DNA of 64,000 nt from Pandoraea communis. GTDB lineage: Bacteria > Pseudomonadota > Gammaproteobacteria > Burkholderiales > Burkholderiaceae. The notes under the pieces are model-generated. The model saw nothing but the letters and a program-made list of their open reading frames with translations, did not search any database and was not told the DNA's origin. Shown one piece after another: positions 8,612 to 16,405 of this stretch. Positions within the stretch are counted from its first letter, which is position 1, and each line of letters opens with the position of its first letter. The DNA is taken from positions 310,001 through 374,000 of the forward strand of contig NZ_CABPSJ010000002.1 in NCBI RefSeq assembly GCF_902459745.1, given 5' to 3'. A program made the position numbers and the translations under genes.

Positions 8612-10195
8612 ATGAACAACTTCCAACGCAACCTTCTCGCTTCCGCCTGCCTTCTCGCCGTCATTACGATGACCGGTTGCGCCAGCTCCGGCTCGGGTGG
8701 CACCAGCGGCTCTCTCGGGGATGGGGGTGGCACCACCGCTGGCACCACCGCTGGCTCCGGCGGTGGCGGCGGCACGGGCGCCGGCACTGTCCCCGACGGT
8801 TCGGGGACCGGCGGCAACGGTAGCGGCGGCGGGAATGGAAACGGCAATGGCAATGGCAACGGAAATGGGGATGGCGGCACGGGCGTTGCGACCAACCCAA
8901 TCGGCACCGTCGCCGGTACGGCCAGCACGGGGGTCGTGACGCAAGTCGGCAAGACCGTCAGCAGCGTTGGCACGACGCTCGCCGGCACCCAACTGCCGCT
9001 GCTCAGTTCGCAAACACAAAGTGGTCTGGCGGGTGCCGTTGTCTCCACCGGCAACGCCGTACAAACGCTCGGCAACGGCCTGTCCGACGGTCTGGGCAAG
9101 CTCGGTTCGGTAAAGGACCCGCTCAATCCGACGCTCGCCAGCGTAGGCGGTGTGGTCTCGAACCTCGGCACGGCCGGCACGCAACTGGGCAGCGCCGTCG
9201 CAGGCCTCGGCCAGACGGGGCCGCTGGGTAACACGCCGGTCAACGGCGTTACCACGCTGCTCGGCGGCGTCGTGACGTCGGTCGGCAAGGCAGGTGAAGC
9301 CCTCGGCGGCGGACTGACGCAAACCATCACGAGCGGTCCGGTGCAACAACTGACGTCGGCGCTCTCGTCGGCCATCAACCCGATCACGAACGTTGTGACC
9401 AACACCACGCAAACGCTTGGCAACGCCACGGGTGCCGGTACGCCTGTCGCAGGTTTGCTGGCTCAGGTCGGCGGGGGTCTGGCAGGTGTCGGCACCAAGA
9501 TCGGCGGTCAGTTCAACAACCCGATCGCGGCTAACGTCGGCGGCATCGTCGCGGGGGTCGGCAACACGGTGGCCAGCCTTGGCGGCGTCGTTCACGGCAC
9601 CCCGACGAGCGCCAACCCGCTCGCCCCGCTCACCTCGGCCCTGAGTGGCCTTGGTGGTCTCGGTGGCGGCACCGGCTCAAGCCCGCTCGCCCCAGTCACG
9701 AACCTGTTGTCGGGCCTGACGGGCGCGCTCGGTGGTGCCACCGGCGGTGCCCCGGGCAGCAACCCGCTCGCCCCGGTCACGAACCTCGTCGCCGGGCTGA
9801 CGGGGGGCCTCGGCGGCGCCGCTGGCGGAGCCTCGGGCAGCAACCCTCTCGCCCCGGTCACGAACCTCGTCGCCGGTTTGACAGGCGGCCTCGGCGGTGC
9901 CGTTGGCGGTGCCTCGGGCAACAACCCGCTCGCCCCGGTCACGAACCTCGTCGCCGGTTTGACGGGCGGCCTCGCTGGCTCGCTTCCGGCAGGTGCAGGC
10001 GCTTCGGCAAGCGCCGGTGGCACGTCGGCGGGTGCGGGCGGCTCGGCCTCGGGTGGCGTACTCGCACCGGTCACCTCGCTGCTCGGCGCCGTGACGGGTG
10101 CGGTCGGCGGCGCCACGGGTTCGGGCAGCAGCAACGGCGGCCCGCTCGCACCAGTGACCGGCCTGCTTGGCGGGCTGCTCGGCGCAAAGAAGTAA
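8612..10195 (+). CDS. Gly-rich repeat lipoprotein 1 (paralogue family of three)
   Basis: A 527-residue predicted lipoprotein: a signal peptide ends in MTGC with the lipid-accepting Cys23. Next comes a Gly/Ser/Thr spacer with an Asn-Gly run (NGNGNGNGNGD, near residues 75-85), a core of about 220 residues rich in Gly, Val, Leu and Thr that is shared with the two paralogues downstream, and then four tandem units of 26-27 residues built on LAPVTNLVAGLTGGLGG. The mature part has no further Cys and essentially no aromatic residues. Such composition suggests a repetitive beta structure or an extended surface/matrix protein. It is not a strict Gly-X-Y collagen. It is preceded by AGAGGA and lies just downstream of the sigma-54 promoter. 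Confidence 0.85.
   Translation: MNNFQRNLLASACLLAVITMTGCASSGSGGTSGSLGDGGGTTAGTTAGSGGGGGTGAGTVPDGSGTGGNGSGGGNGNGNGNGNGNGDGGTGVATNPIGTVAGTASTGVVTQVGKTVSSVGTTLAGTQLPLLSSQTQSGLAGAVVSTGNAVQTLGNGLSDGLGKLGSVKDPLNPTLASVGGVVSNLGTAGTQLGSAVAGLGQTGPLGNTPVNGVTTLLGGVVTSVGKAGEALGGGLTQTITSGPVQQLTSALSSAINPITNVVTNTTQTLGNATGAGTPVAGLLAQVGGGLAGVGTKIGGQFNNPIAANVGGIVAGVGNTVASLGGVVHGTPTSANPLAPLTSALSGLGGLGGGTGSSPLAPVTNLLSGLTGALGGATGGAPGSNPLAPVTNLVAGLTGGLGGAAGGASGSNPLAPVTNLVAGLTGGLGGAVGGASGNNPLAPVTNLVAGLTGGLAGSLPAGAGASASAGGTSAGAGGSASGGVLAPVTSLLGAVTGAVGGATGSGSSNGGPLAPVTGLLGGLLGAKK
9680..9990 (+). repeat. Tandem 78/81-base repeats inside lipoprotein gene 1
   Basis: Units start at 9680, 9758, 9839 and 9920, so the periods are 78, 81 and 81 bases; the last three units are very similar at the DNA level. 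Each encodes NPLAPVTNLVAGLTGGLGG plus a Gly/Ala/Ser linker. All periods are multiples of three, so copy number can change without breaking the frame. Confidence 0.85.
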
Positions 10196-10464
10196 GCCGG
10201 GGCCCAAGACCCGACGACGTCATCCAGATGGCCGCTCGATCATGACCCGCGCGATTCCTCCGCCCGTCTGCGACCGCCGCGATCCGGCCCTCGCCCCGAT
10301 GCCCACGCATCGGGCCAGGCAAGTCCGGCTCCGGCGCACCCCACACGCCGCGCTCACACAATGGCATCACAGCGAGCGGCCCCGGTTCCTCAAGTGGAAG
10401 TCACCACCTCACCGCGCGACACGTCGCCGGCAAACATTCAGAACGATCAAGGGAGATAGCCATC

Positions 10465-11646
10465 ATGTCCAACGCACTTCAACGCACCCTCCTGGCCTCG
10501 GCCGCCATCGGCGTCATCGCCCTCACCGCCTGCTCCAGCGGCGGTGGCGGCAGCGGCGCTACCTCGACCGGTGTCACGGGTACCCCAAACGCAGTCGGCA
10601 CAACGGCGAGCGGCGCAGGCGGCGTCGTGAGCTCCGCAGGTAACATCGTCAGCGCCTTGGGCGATCAGGTCGCCAACACCCAACTGCCGCTCGTCTCGCA
10701 GCAAGCCTCGCAAGGCTTCGGTGGTGCACTCTCGAATACCGGCAAAGCCGTCACCGACCTCGGCAATGGTGTGAGCAATGGCCTCGGTCAATCGGGCACC
10801 TCCGCTGACTCGGTGGGCATCACGCTCGCCAGCACCGGCAACGTTGTCACCGATCTGGGTCAGGCGGGTGTGTCGTTGGGCAGCGGTGTCGCCGGAATCG
10901 GCAAGAGCGGCCCGCTCGCCGGCACCCCGGTCGATACGCTCACCGGTGCACTCGGCAACGTCGTCGGTACCGTCGGTCAAGGCGGCATCGCCGGCGGTGC
11001 GATTTTGAAACAGGCCTTCTCGGGCGGCCCGGTGACGCAGGTCACTTCCACCCTCTCGGCCGCCGTCAATCCAATCACCAATGTGCTGTCGGACACCACG
11101 CGCACCGTGGGTAACACCACGGGCCTCGGCGGTCCAGTGCAGAACCTGCTGACGGTACTGGGCGGCACGGTCAACACCGTCGGTTCGACGATCAAGGGCA
11201 CGTCGCCGAATCCAGTCGTCGGCGCACTGGGTAACACGGTGATCGCCACTGGCAACACGGTCTCCGGCCTCGGTGGCTTCGCGAATGGTCAGACATCCAC
11301 TGGCTCGTCGAATCCGTTCGGCTCGCTGCTCGGCAATCTCGGCACGACCACGGCAGGTGGCGGGGGCAGCGCGTCGAACCCGCTCGGCTCGGTCACGGGC
11401 CTGCTCGGCGGACTTGGCGGCTCGGGCGGCGGCAGCCCGCTGGCCCCCGTCACGGGCCTGCTCGGCGGTCTGAGCGGCGGCAGCGCATCGGGCGGCAGCA
11501 GCAGCCCGCTGGCTCCCGTCACGAACCTGCTCTCGGGGGTGACGGGCGCAGCCGGCGGCAGCTCGGGGGGTGCGGCCGGCGGTCTCGGCTCTCTGCTTGC
11601 GCCAGTCACCGGCCTGCTCGGCAGTGTGGCGAGCGTCGGCAAGTAA
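10465..11646 (+). CDS. Gly-rich repeat lipoprotein 2
   Basis: A 393-residue lipoprotein with lipobox LTAC (Cys23), a short Gly/Ser linker and then the shared core: an opening stretch like VSALGDQVANTQLPLVSQQA, followed by repeated NTGKAVTDLGNGVSNGLGQ-type segments. The C-terminal third carries shorter repeats (SPLAPVTGLLGG, variable linkers). No Trp, Tyr or His is seen. The ribosome site AAGGGAG precedes the ATG by nine bases. A 269-base gap separates it from lipoprotein 1; no clear terminator or promoter is visible there, so read-through from the sigma-54 promoter is possible but unproven. Confidence 0.84.
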   Translation: MSNALQRTLLASAAIGVIALTACSSGGGGSGATSTGVTGTPNAVGTTASGAGGVVSSAGNIVSALGDQVANTQLPLVSQQASQGFGGALSNTGKAVTDLGNGVSNGLGQSGTSADSVGITLASTGNVVTDLGQAGVSLGSGVAGIGKSGPLAGTPVDTLTGALGNVVGTVGQGGIAGGAILKQAFSGGPVTQVTSTLSAAVNPITNVLSDTTRTVGNTTGLGGPVQNLLTVLGGTVNTVGSTIKGTSPNPVVGALGNTVIATGNTVSGLGGFANGQTSTGSSNPFGSLLGNLGTTTAGGGGSASNPLGSVTGLLGGLGGSGGGSPLAPVTGLLGGLSGGSASGGSSSPLAPVTNLLSGVTGAAGGSSGGAAGGLGSLLAPVTGLLGSVASVGK

Positions 11647-11713
11647 TCGCCCGCCCAACGTTGCATTGCGCGCTGCGCGCATGCACCACCCGAGTCATCG
11701 ATAAGGAGATGCC

Positions 11714-12445
11714 ATGGCCCGCTTCATTCCCGACACCGGCGTTCTAATGCGCGGTCATGGCGAATCCGCCCCGCAAATTTCCGAACCCGTGGCAGTGCGC
11801 GAAACCGGCGACGGTTTCGCGAATGGCCACAGCCATCACACGTACGGCACCGAGTCGAGTGCCGCCTCCGGGGCGACGTCGACTGCCTCCCCGCTCAACG
11901 CAACGCACGGCACCATGAGCGATCGACATACGAACCGAAACGAACTTGTCGCCGGCATCGTCCGCTCGCTCGGACGCCGGCTCGCCGTGTACACCGCGCT
12001 CTATCACTCGGCGCTTGCCGAACAGCTCGGCCTGAACGTCACCGATCTGAACGCCCTCGATCTGATTCTCGAACTCGAATCGATCACTGCCGGCCAACTC
12101 GCCGAACTCATGGGTGTGAGTTCCGGCGGCATTACCACGGTCATCGACCGGCTCGAACGTGCAGGCTTTGTCGAGCGTGAGAAAAATCCGCACGATCGCC
12201 GCATGGTGATGATTCACCCCATCGAAGCGCGTTGTGCGCAGATCGAGCAGTTCCTGTCCTCGGTGTCGCGTGAGCTCACCGCAGTGAGTGCCGCGTACGA
12301 CCACAGCGAACTCGCCGCGATTCACGATTTCCTGGTGCAGAGCATCCGCACCCTGAAGAGCGAAACCTTCCGTCTTCGTTTCGAGGCCGATCAGGACATC
12401 GCCGGTCTTGTCTCGAACAGCCGGGGCGCGTCGACCAAGGTCTGA
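11714..12445 (+). CDS. MarR-family transcriptional regulator with a long N-terminal extension
   Basis: A 243-residue protein whose residues from about 70 onward are a MarR winged helix: ITAGQLAELMGVSSGGITTV is the recognition-helix region and DRLERAGFVEREKNPHDRR the wing. The first 67 residues are Ser/Gly/His-rich and have no counterpart in ordinary MarR proteins of about 150 residues; the long form is nevertheless supported by AAGGAG five bases before the ATG at 11714, while the internal Met68 has no ribosome site. It lies between lipoprotein genes 2 and 3 with gaps of 67 and 33 bases, so it is probably co-transcribed and may regulate the cluster. Ligand unknown. Confidence 0.88.
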   Translation: MARFIPDTGVLMRGHGESAPQISEPVAVRETGDGFANGHSHHTYGTESSAASGATSTASPLNATHGTMSDRHTNRNELVAGIVRSLGRRLAVYTALYHSALAEQLGLNVTDLNALDLILELESITAGQLAELMGVSSGGITTVIDRLERAGFVEREKNPHDRRMVMIHPIEARCAQIEQFLSSVSRELTAVSAAYDHSELAAIHDFLVQSIRTLKSETFRLRFEADQDIAGLVSNSRGASTKV

Positions 12446-12478
12446 GCGCGCGGCAGTGCCTTAACGAGGAGAAACGTC

Positions 12479-13723
12479 ATGTCGAAGATTCTGCGCCCCA
12501 CGTTGCTTGCTGCGATGGCGGCGGGCATCGTCAGTGTTACCGGCTGCTCCAGCTCGGGAGGCGGCAGCGGGGCCACGGCCAACACCCCGGCCAACCCCGC
12601 GAACCCGACGAATCCGAACTCGCCGGCCAATCCTACGAATCCGACGACTCCGGCGACCACCAGCAATGGTGTGGCCGCCTCGGTCGGCTCGGTGGTCAGT
12701 GCCATCGGCAATCAGGTCTCGGGCACGACGATTCCCGGGGTGTCGCCGCAGGCCACACAAGGCTTCGGCGGCGCGCTCACGCAAACCGGCAACGCCGTCA
12801 CGGATCTGGGTACCGGTATCGGCAACGGGCTCGGTCAACTCGGTAAGTCCGGCACCGATCCGGTCGGCATCACGCTCGCGAGTACGGGCGGTGTGGTGTC
12901 CGATCTCGGCAAAGCCGGGGTATCGCTGGGCGGCGGCGTCGCCAGTATCGGCAAGAGCGGCCCGCTTGCCAACACGCCCGCCGATACGCTCACTGGTGTG
13001 CTCGGTACCGCCGTCGCCACCGTCGGTCAGGGGGGTGTGCAAGGTGGCGCGGCGCTCACTCAAGCCCTCACCAGTGCCCCCGTCGTGCAAGCGACAACGG
13101 CGCTTTCGTCGGCGATCTCGCCGATTACCAATACGGTGGTAACGACGACGCAGACAGTCGGCAACACCACCGGTCTCGGCGCGCCTGTCGCCGGCCTGCT
13201 CGGCACGCTGGGCGGGGCATTGAACTCGGTGGGCACCCAGGTCAAGGACGCAGCACCGAACGCCGTCGTCGCAAGCCTCGGCACCCCCCTCGCGGCGCTA
13301 GGCAACACTGTGACGAGTGCCGGCGGGCTGCTCTCCGGCGCGACCGGCACCGCGAATCCGAATGCGCTTGGCAACGTGCTCGCCAACATCGGCAATACCA
13401 CCGCGACGCCCACGACGGCGAGCGGCGGCAATCCGTTGGGCAGCGTCACCGGCTTGCTCGGTGGACTCACGAGTGCGACAGGCTCGTCCGGCAGCAATCC
13501 GCTCGGCGCAGTGACTGGCCTGCTGGGTGGCGTGACGAACACCGCGGGCGGCGGCAGCGGCGGCGCGGGTAATGCGCTGGCGCCGGTCACCACCCTGCTG
13601 AGCACCGTCACCGCCCCCTTGACGACGCTGGCCAGCGCGAGCGGCGGTGGCGCGGGCGGCGCAGGTGGCCTGCTCGCACCCGTGACAGGTTTGCTGGGGG
13701 GACTCGGCGGACTCGGCAGGTAA
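12479..13723 (+). CDS. Gly-rich repeat lipoprotein 3
   Basis: A 414-residue lipoprotein with lipobox VTGC (Cys23, the same position as both paralogues). An Asn-Pro-Thr/Ala linker (ANPTNPNSPANPTNPTTP) replaces the Gly-rich linker of the others, a feature of spacer regions that hold a domain off the membrane. The shared core follows (about residues 65-290) and then Gly-rich LLGGL-type repeats. The ribosome site GAGGAG lies seven bases before the ATG. A rho-independent terminator follows at 13802-13835. The core is most similar to that of lipoprotein 2. Confidence 0.84.
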   Translation: MSKILRPTLLAAMAAGIVSVTGCSSSGGGSGATANTPANPANPTNPNSPANPTNPTTPATTSNGVAASVGSVVSAIGNQVSGTTIPGVSPQATQGFGGALTQTGNAVTDLGTGIGNGLGQLGKSGTDPVGITLASTGGVVSDLGKAGVSLGGGVASIGKSGPLANTPADTLTGVLGTAVATVGQGGVQGGAALTQALTSAPVVQATTALSSAISPITNTVVTTTQTVGNTTGLGAPVAGLLGTLGGALNSVGTQVKDAAPNAVVASLGTPLAALGNTVTSAGGLLSGATGTANPNALGNVLANIGNTTATPTTASGGNPLGSVTGLLGGLTSATGSSGSNPLGAVTGLLGGVTNTAGGGSGGAGNALAPVTTLLSTVTAPLTTLASASGGGAGGAGGLLAPVTGLLGGLGGLGR

Positions 13724-13801
13724 CGCGAGGCATCGAGACACCGAAGAGAATCGCGAGGGGGGGGGCGTCGGCGGGGTGCAGGCCCCAATGACGACGGCAA
13801 A

Positions 13802-13835
13802 CCCGGACAGTGAAGCGACACTGCCCGGGCTTTGT
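13802..13835 (+). terminator. Rho-independent terminator of the lipoprotein cluster
   Basis: CCCGGACAGTG and CACTGCCCGGG pair around an AAGCGA loop with a single mismatch, followed by CTTTGT. It lies 80 bases after the third lipoprotein gene. Confidence 0.65.
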
Positions 13836-13896
13836 CGTGTCTGCGCCCTGAACGACATGCCGCGTCGAATGCGCGGAGGCCGGTAGAAAAAGCGCG

Positions 13897-13934
13897 TAAA
13901 AAAACCCGGACTGCATCGCGTCCGGGGTTTTGTA
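13897..13934. terminator. Bidirectional terminator between convergent units
   Basis: CCCGGAC (13905-13911) pairs with GTCCGGG (13920-13926). A seven-base A-tract on the left gives a T-tract for minus-strand transcripts from the DUF2147 genes; GTTTTG on the right serves the plus strand. Confidence 0.75.
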
Positions 13935-13984
13935 TTTTGGGCGATTGCGCAGACGCGCGTCGCACCGAAGCCGCTACGGCACGT

Positions 13985-14467
13985 TCATTGATCGCGGATC
14001 CACGTCTGCGTGCGACCGATCAACGAGATGCCGATGAAGCCGCGAACATCGAGCTTCTTGCCACCGTCGACCACGGTCATCTTGCAGTTGTACTCTTTGC
14101 CGTTTTCCGGATCGAGAATCTTGCCGCCGCCGTACGTGTCGCCGTCTTTACGCACGCCGCGAATGATCTGCATGCCGAGCATCTTCTGGCCCTTGCGTGC
14201 GTCGGTGCAGGCCGAGCACACGCGCTCCGGATCATCGCTTTCGCCGAGCCCCTTGGTGATGGTGCCGACGTATTCGCCATCCTTCTCCGAAATCGTCACG
14301 AGGGCTTTCGGCTTGCCGGTATTGTCGTCGATGGTCTTCCATACGCCGATCGGCGATGCATCGTCGCCCGCCATTGCCGCTTTGGCCACACCCCCCAACA
14401 GCGCCACTGCGACGAGCGCGTGAGCACCCAGACGTCGCCACGACGTCGCGTTAGAAATCTGCTTCAT
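13985..14467 (-). CDS. DUF2147 secreted protein (copy 1)
   Basis: A 160-residue protein with a cleavable-looking signal peptide (about residues 1-32, ending AAMA) and a DUF2147 domain: PIGVWKTIDDNTGKPKALV at the start, then ISEKDGEYVGTI and GRTQTWIRDQ at the end. DUF2147 proteins are periplasmic lipocalin-like proteins of unknown role. A CSAC pair (CSACTD) suggests a disulfide. The ATG at 14467 is chosen because GGGAGG lies upstream; longer starts have no site. It is a tandem paralogue of the next gene, roughly 60 percent identical by eye. Confidence 0.88.
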   Translation of the reverse strand: MKQISNATSWRRLGAHALVAVALLGGVAKAAMAGDDASPIGVWKTIDDNTGKPKALVTISEKDGEYVGTITKGLGESDDPERVCSACTDARKGQKMLGMQIIRGVRKDGDTYGGGKILDPENGKEYNCKMTVVDGGKKLDVRGFIGISLIGRTQTWIRDQ

Positions 14468-14655
14468 GGTTGTCATCCTCCCGGATACGGAATTGATTGT
14501 CGTAGGACTCGCGATAGCCGCCATTGCCACCCGGCCGCATGCGCGAGTCGCTTTGAAGATTACGCCAAAGGCGTGACGCCGTGCTGAGGAAGTCCTCTAG
14601 CCGAGAAGCGCTCCGTTCCTCTGATCGATGCCGACAATTGCGCCGGGAGGCAACG

Positions 14656-15129
14656 TTACTGCTCCCGTATCCAGGTCTGCGTGCGGCCTAGCAGCGAGAT
14701 ACCGAAATAGCCTCGAACTTCGAGCTTTTCGCCGCCGTCGACAACGCGCATCTTGACGCCATATTCGCTGCCGCTGTCCGGATCAAGAATTCTCCCGCCG
14801 GTGTATTCGTCGCTCTCCGGAGCTTTGCGCAGGCCGCGAATGATTTGCAACCCCTGAAGCTTCTTCCCCTTGCGCCAATCGGTGCAGTCATTGCAGCGAC
14901 GCTCGAGCGCGTCGCTCCTGCCGAGGCTCTTGGTCAGTGCCCCCATGTATTCACCGTCTTTCTCGGAGATGGTGATAAGCGCCTTCGGGTCGCCGGTTTC
15001 GTCGACGATTCGCCATACACCGACAGGCGTCGGCATGTCCGCAGCCGCCATCGCGAAGAGCATGTTGCCCGACAAGGCAACGGCGACGCACAGACGTTGC
15101 CACAACGATGCATTCAAAATCGCTTTCAA
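14656..15129 (-). CDS. DUF2147 secreted protein (copy 2)
   Basis: A 157-residue DUF2147 protein with an N-terminal signal sequence (about residues 1-29). The domain carries PVGVWRIVDETGDPKAL, ISEKDGEYMGAL, a Cys-x2-Cys pair (CNDC), GRILDPDSG and the ending GRTQTWIREQ. It lies 188 bases upstream (in transcription) of its paralogue. Burkholderiaceae often carry such proteins; no enzymatic role is established. The duplication probably predates this genome's recent history, since the two copies have diverged clearly. Confidence 0.88.
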   Translation of the reverse strand: MKAILNASLWQRLCVAVALSGNMLFAMAAADMPTPVGVWRIVDETGDPKALITISEKDGEYMGALTKSLGRSDALERRCNDCTDWRKGKKLQGLQIIRGLRKAPESDEYTGGRILDPDSGSEYGVKMRVVDGGEKLEVRGYFGISLLGRTQTWIREQ

Positions 15130-15167
15130 GATGACCTACGTACCCGAGACAAGAATGAGATTGACGA

Positions 15168-15791
15168 TTACAGGGGCGGCAAGGCAATCGCGGTCAGACG
15201 CCACTGCACGAGATTGCGGCGCGTGAGCGTAAACGTCACGACGCGCTCCGGACGGTCACTGCGCGACACATGCACAAGGAAGTGACTGAAATCCTGAAAC
15301 TTGGTTCGCGTGATAGTACGCGGCGGCTCATTACCCGAGGGTGACGATGGGCTCGATTCGCTACCCGCCGAGGGTGCCTGCGGTGAACGGCTCTGCGCTT
15401 GCGGCGGCTGTGGCGCCGCATCGTGCGGGGCCGGGGCATCCGGTGCCGGCGGCAGTCCCGTGCTGTCACCGCGCAGCATGGCGGCCACGGCCTCCGGCGT
15501 CAGCAACGCCTCGACCACGCGATCCGACACCCAACCGCCCAGCGCGAGCGCCAGCGCGCCGAAGGCGTTGCCGCGTTGTTTGTCCATCTGGCGCGTGAGT
15601 TCGTCATGCAAACTCATCTTCAGACTCTCCCGAACTGCGGGATAGTCCACATACGACGACAATGCCGTGGCATCGCGGGCGTTGGCGGCGTCGCGCGCGC
15701 GCCACAAGGTGTAATACGGCGTACCGAAGAGCAACCCCAGCACCACAACCAGCGCTCCAATGGAAATGCCGGCAATTGACAGCTTACGCAT
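15168..15791 (-). CDS. DUF2939 membrane-anchored protein
   Basis: A 207-residue protein with one N-terminal transmembrane helix (about residues 5-26) and a DUF2939 domain: YYTLWRARDAANARDATAL and YVDYPAVRESLKMSL. A Pro/Ser/Ala-rich low-complexity linker lies around residues 125-165. The start at 15791 is supported by GGAG seven bases upstream. Its stop is 38 bases from the DUF2147 copy 2 start, so the three genes may form one transcript. Function unknown; the topology is anchored with the domain outside the cytoplasm. Confidence 0.85.
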   Translation of the reverse strand: MRKLSIAGISIGALVVVLGLLFGTPYYTLWRARDAANARDATALSSYVDYPAVRESLKMSLHDELTRQMDKQRGNAFGALALALGGWVSDRVVEALLTPEAVAAMLRGDSTGLPPAPDAPAPHDAAPQPPQAQSRSPQAPSAGSESSPSSPSGNEPPRTITRTKFQDFSHFLVHVSRSDRPERVVTFTLTRRNLVQWRLTAIALPPL

Positions 15792-16008
15792 CGTAAAACT
15801 CCATCGATCAAACAGCGCATGGTAGGCGACATACCACCCCCCCACCTGCTGGCTTACATTGCTTTACAAATCATTACAGCACGCCGGCTTGCGTCCTCTT
15901 ACTCTCAAAGCATAGCGGCAAGACCGCGACACATACCGGCGTACGCCGATCCGGGTGGCGAGACATGTGTGCGGCACGCGGCAGTTCAACTGACAAGGAG
16001 GTGGCAAC

Positions 16009-16338
16009 ATGCGTCACACTCGACTTGTCCGGATAATGTGTTTCGTCATGCTGGCCGGTGCCGCTTTTTGCGCATCGGCCCGATCGTCGTCGGACGGCCG
16101 CTTTTTCCAAGGCTGGTTCGCACAAGCGGCCGATCGTCCAGACGGGCGAGGCGACAACCATGGTGGCGCACGGCCCGGACCATCACGAGCGCCGCAGCAG
16201 CAGGAAGTGCGCCCGCAGGGCGATTTGCGCGGCGATATCTACAACCATATCCGCGAACAGCGGCAACCGCCGCCATCGGCACCGCCGTCGCCCTCGCCCG
16301 ACCCGAGACAGCGTCAGCGCGATCGCAATGGGCGCTAA
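16009..16338 (+). CDS. Small secreted Pro/Arg/Gln-rich protein
   Basis: A 109-residue protein with a clear signal peptide (MRHTRLVRIMCFVMLAGAAF, cleavage near CASA) and an excellent ribosome site (AAGGAGGTGGCAAC then ATG). The mature part is hydrophilic and low in complexity; residues 75-95 (RQPPPSAPPSPSPDP) are Pro-rich. No family is recognised. It stands alone between a divergent DUF2939 gene and the convergent zapE gene. The real ribosome site and signal peptide make me call it although the function is unknown. Confidence 0.7.
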   Translation: MRHTRLVRIMCFVMLAGAAFCASARSSSDGRFFQGWFAQAADRPDGRGDNHGGARPGPSRAPQQQEVRPQGDLRGDIYNHIREQRQPPPSAPPSPSPDPRQRQRDRNGR

Positions 16339-16405
16339 GCGTTCATGCCAGCCATAGCAGGCATCTCCCCGGCGCCGCAGACGTCGCGGTGATTGCGGTG
16401 TGCGC

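Noticed and set aside
9680-9990. Regular repeats considered as a CRISPR array
   Set aside because: The repeats are contiguous coding units of 78-81 bases without unique spacers.
8206-11682. Long minus-strand frames opposite the lipoprotein genes, including Pro-rich ones
   Set aside because: Antisense of Gly-rich codons naturally reads as Pro/Ala/Arg-rich. The plus-strand frames have lipoboxes and ribosome sites.
8612-13723. Collagen-like triple-helix proteins
   Set aside because: Gly is abundant, but there is no sustained Gly-X-Y register apart from a short Asn-Gly run.
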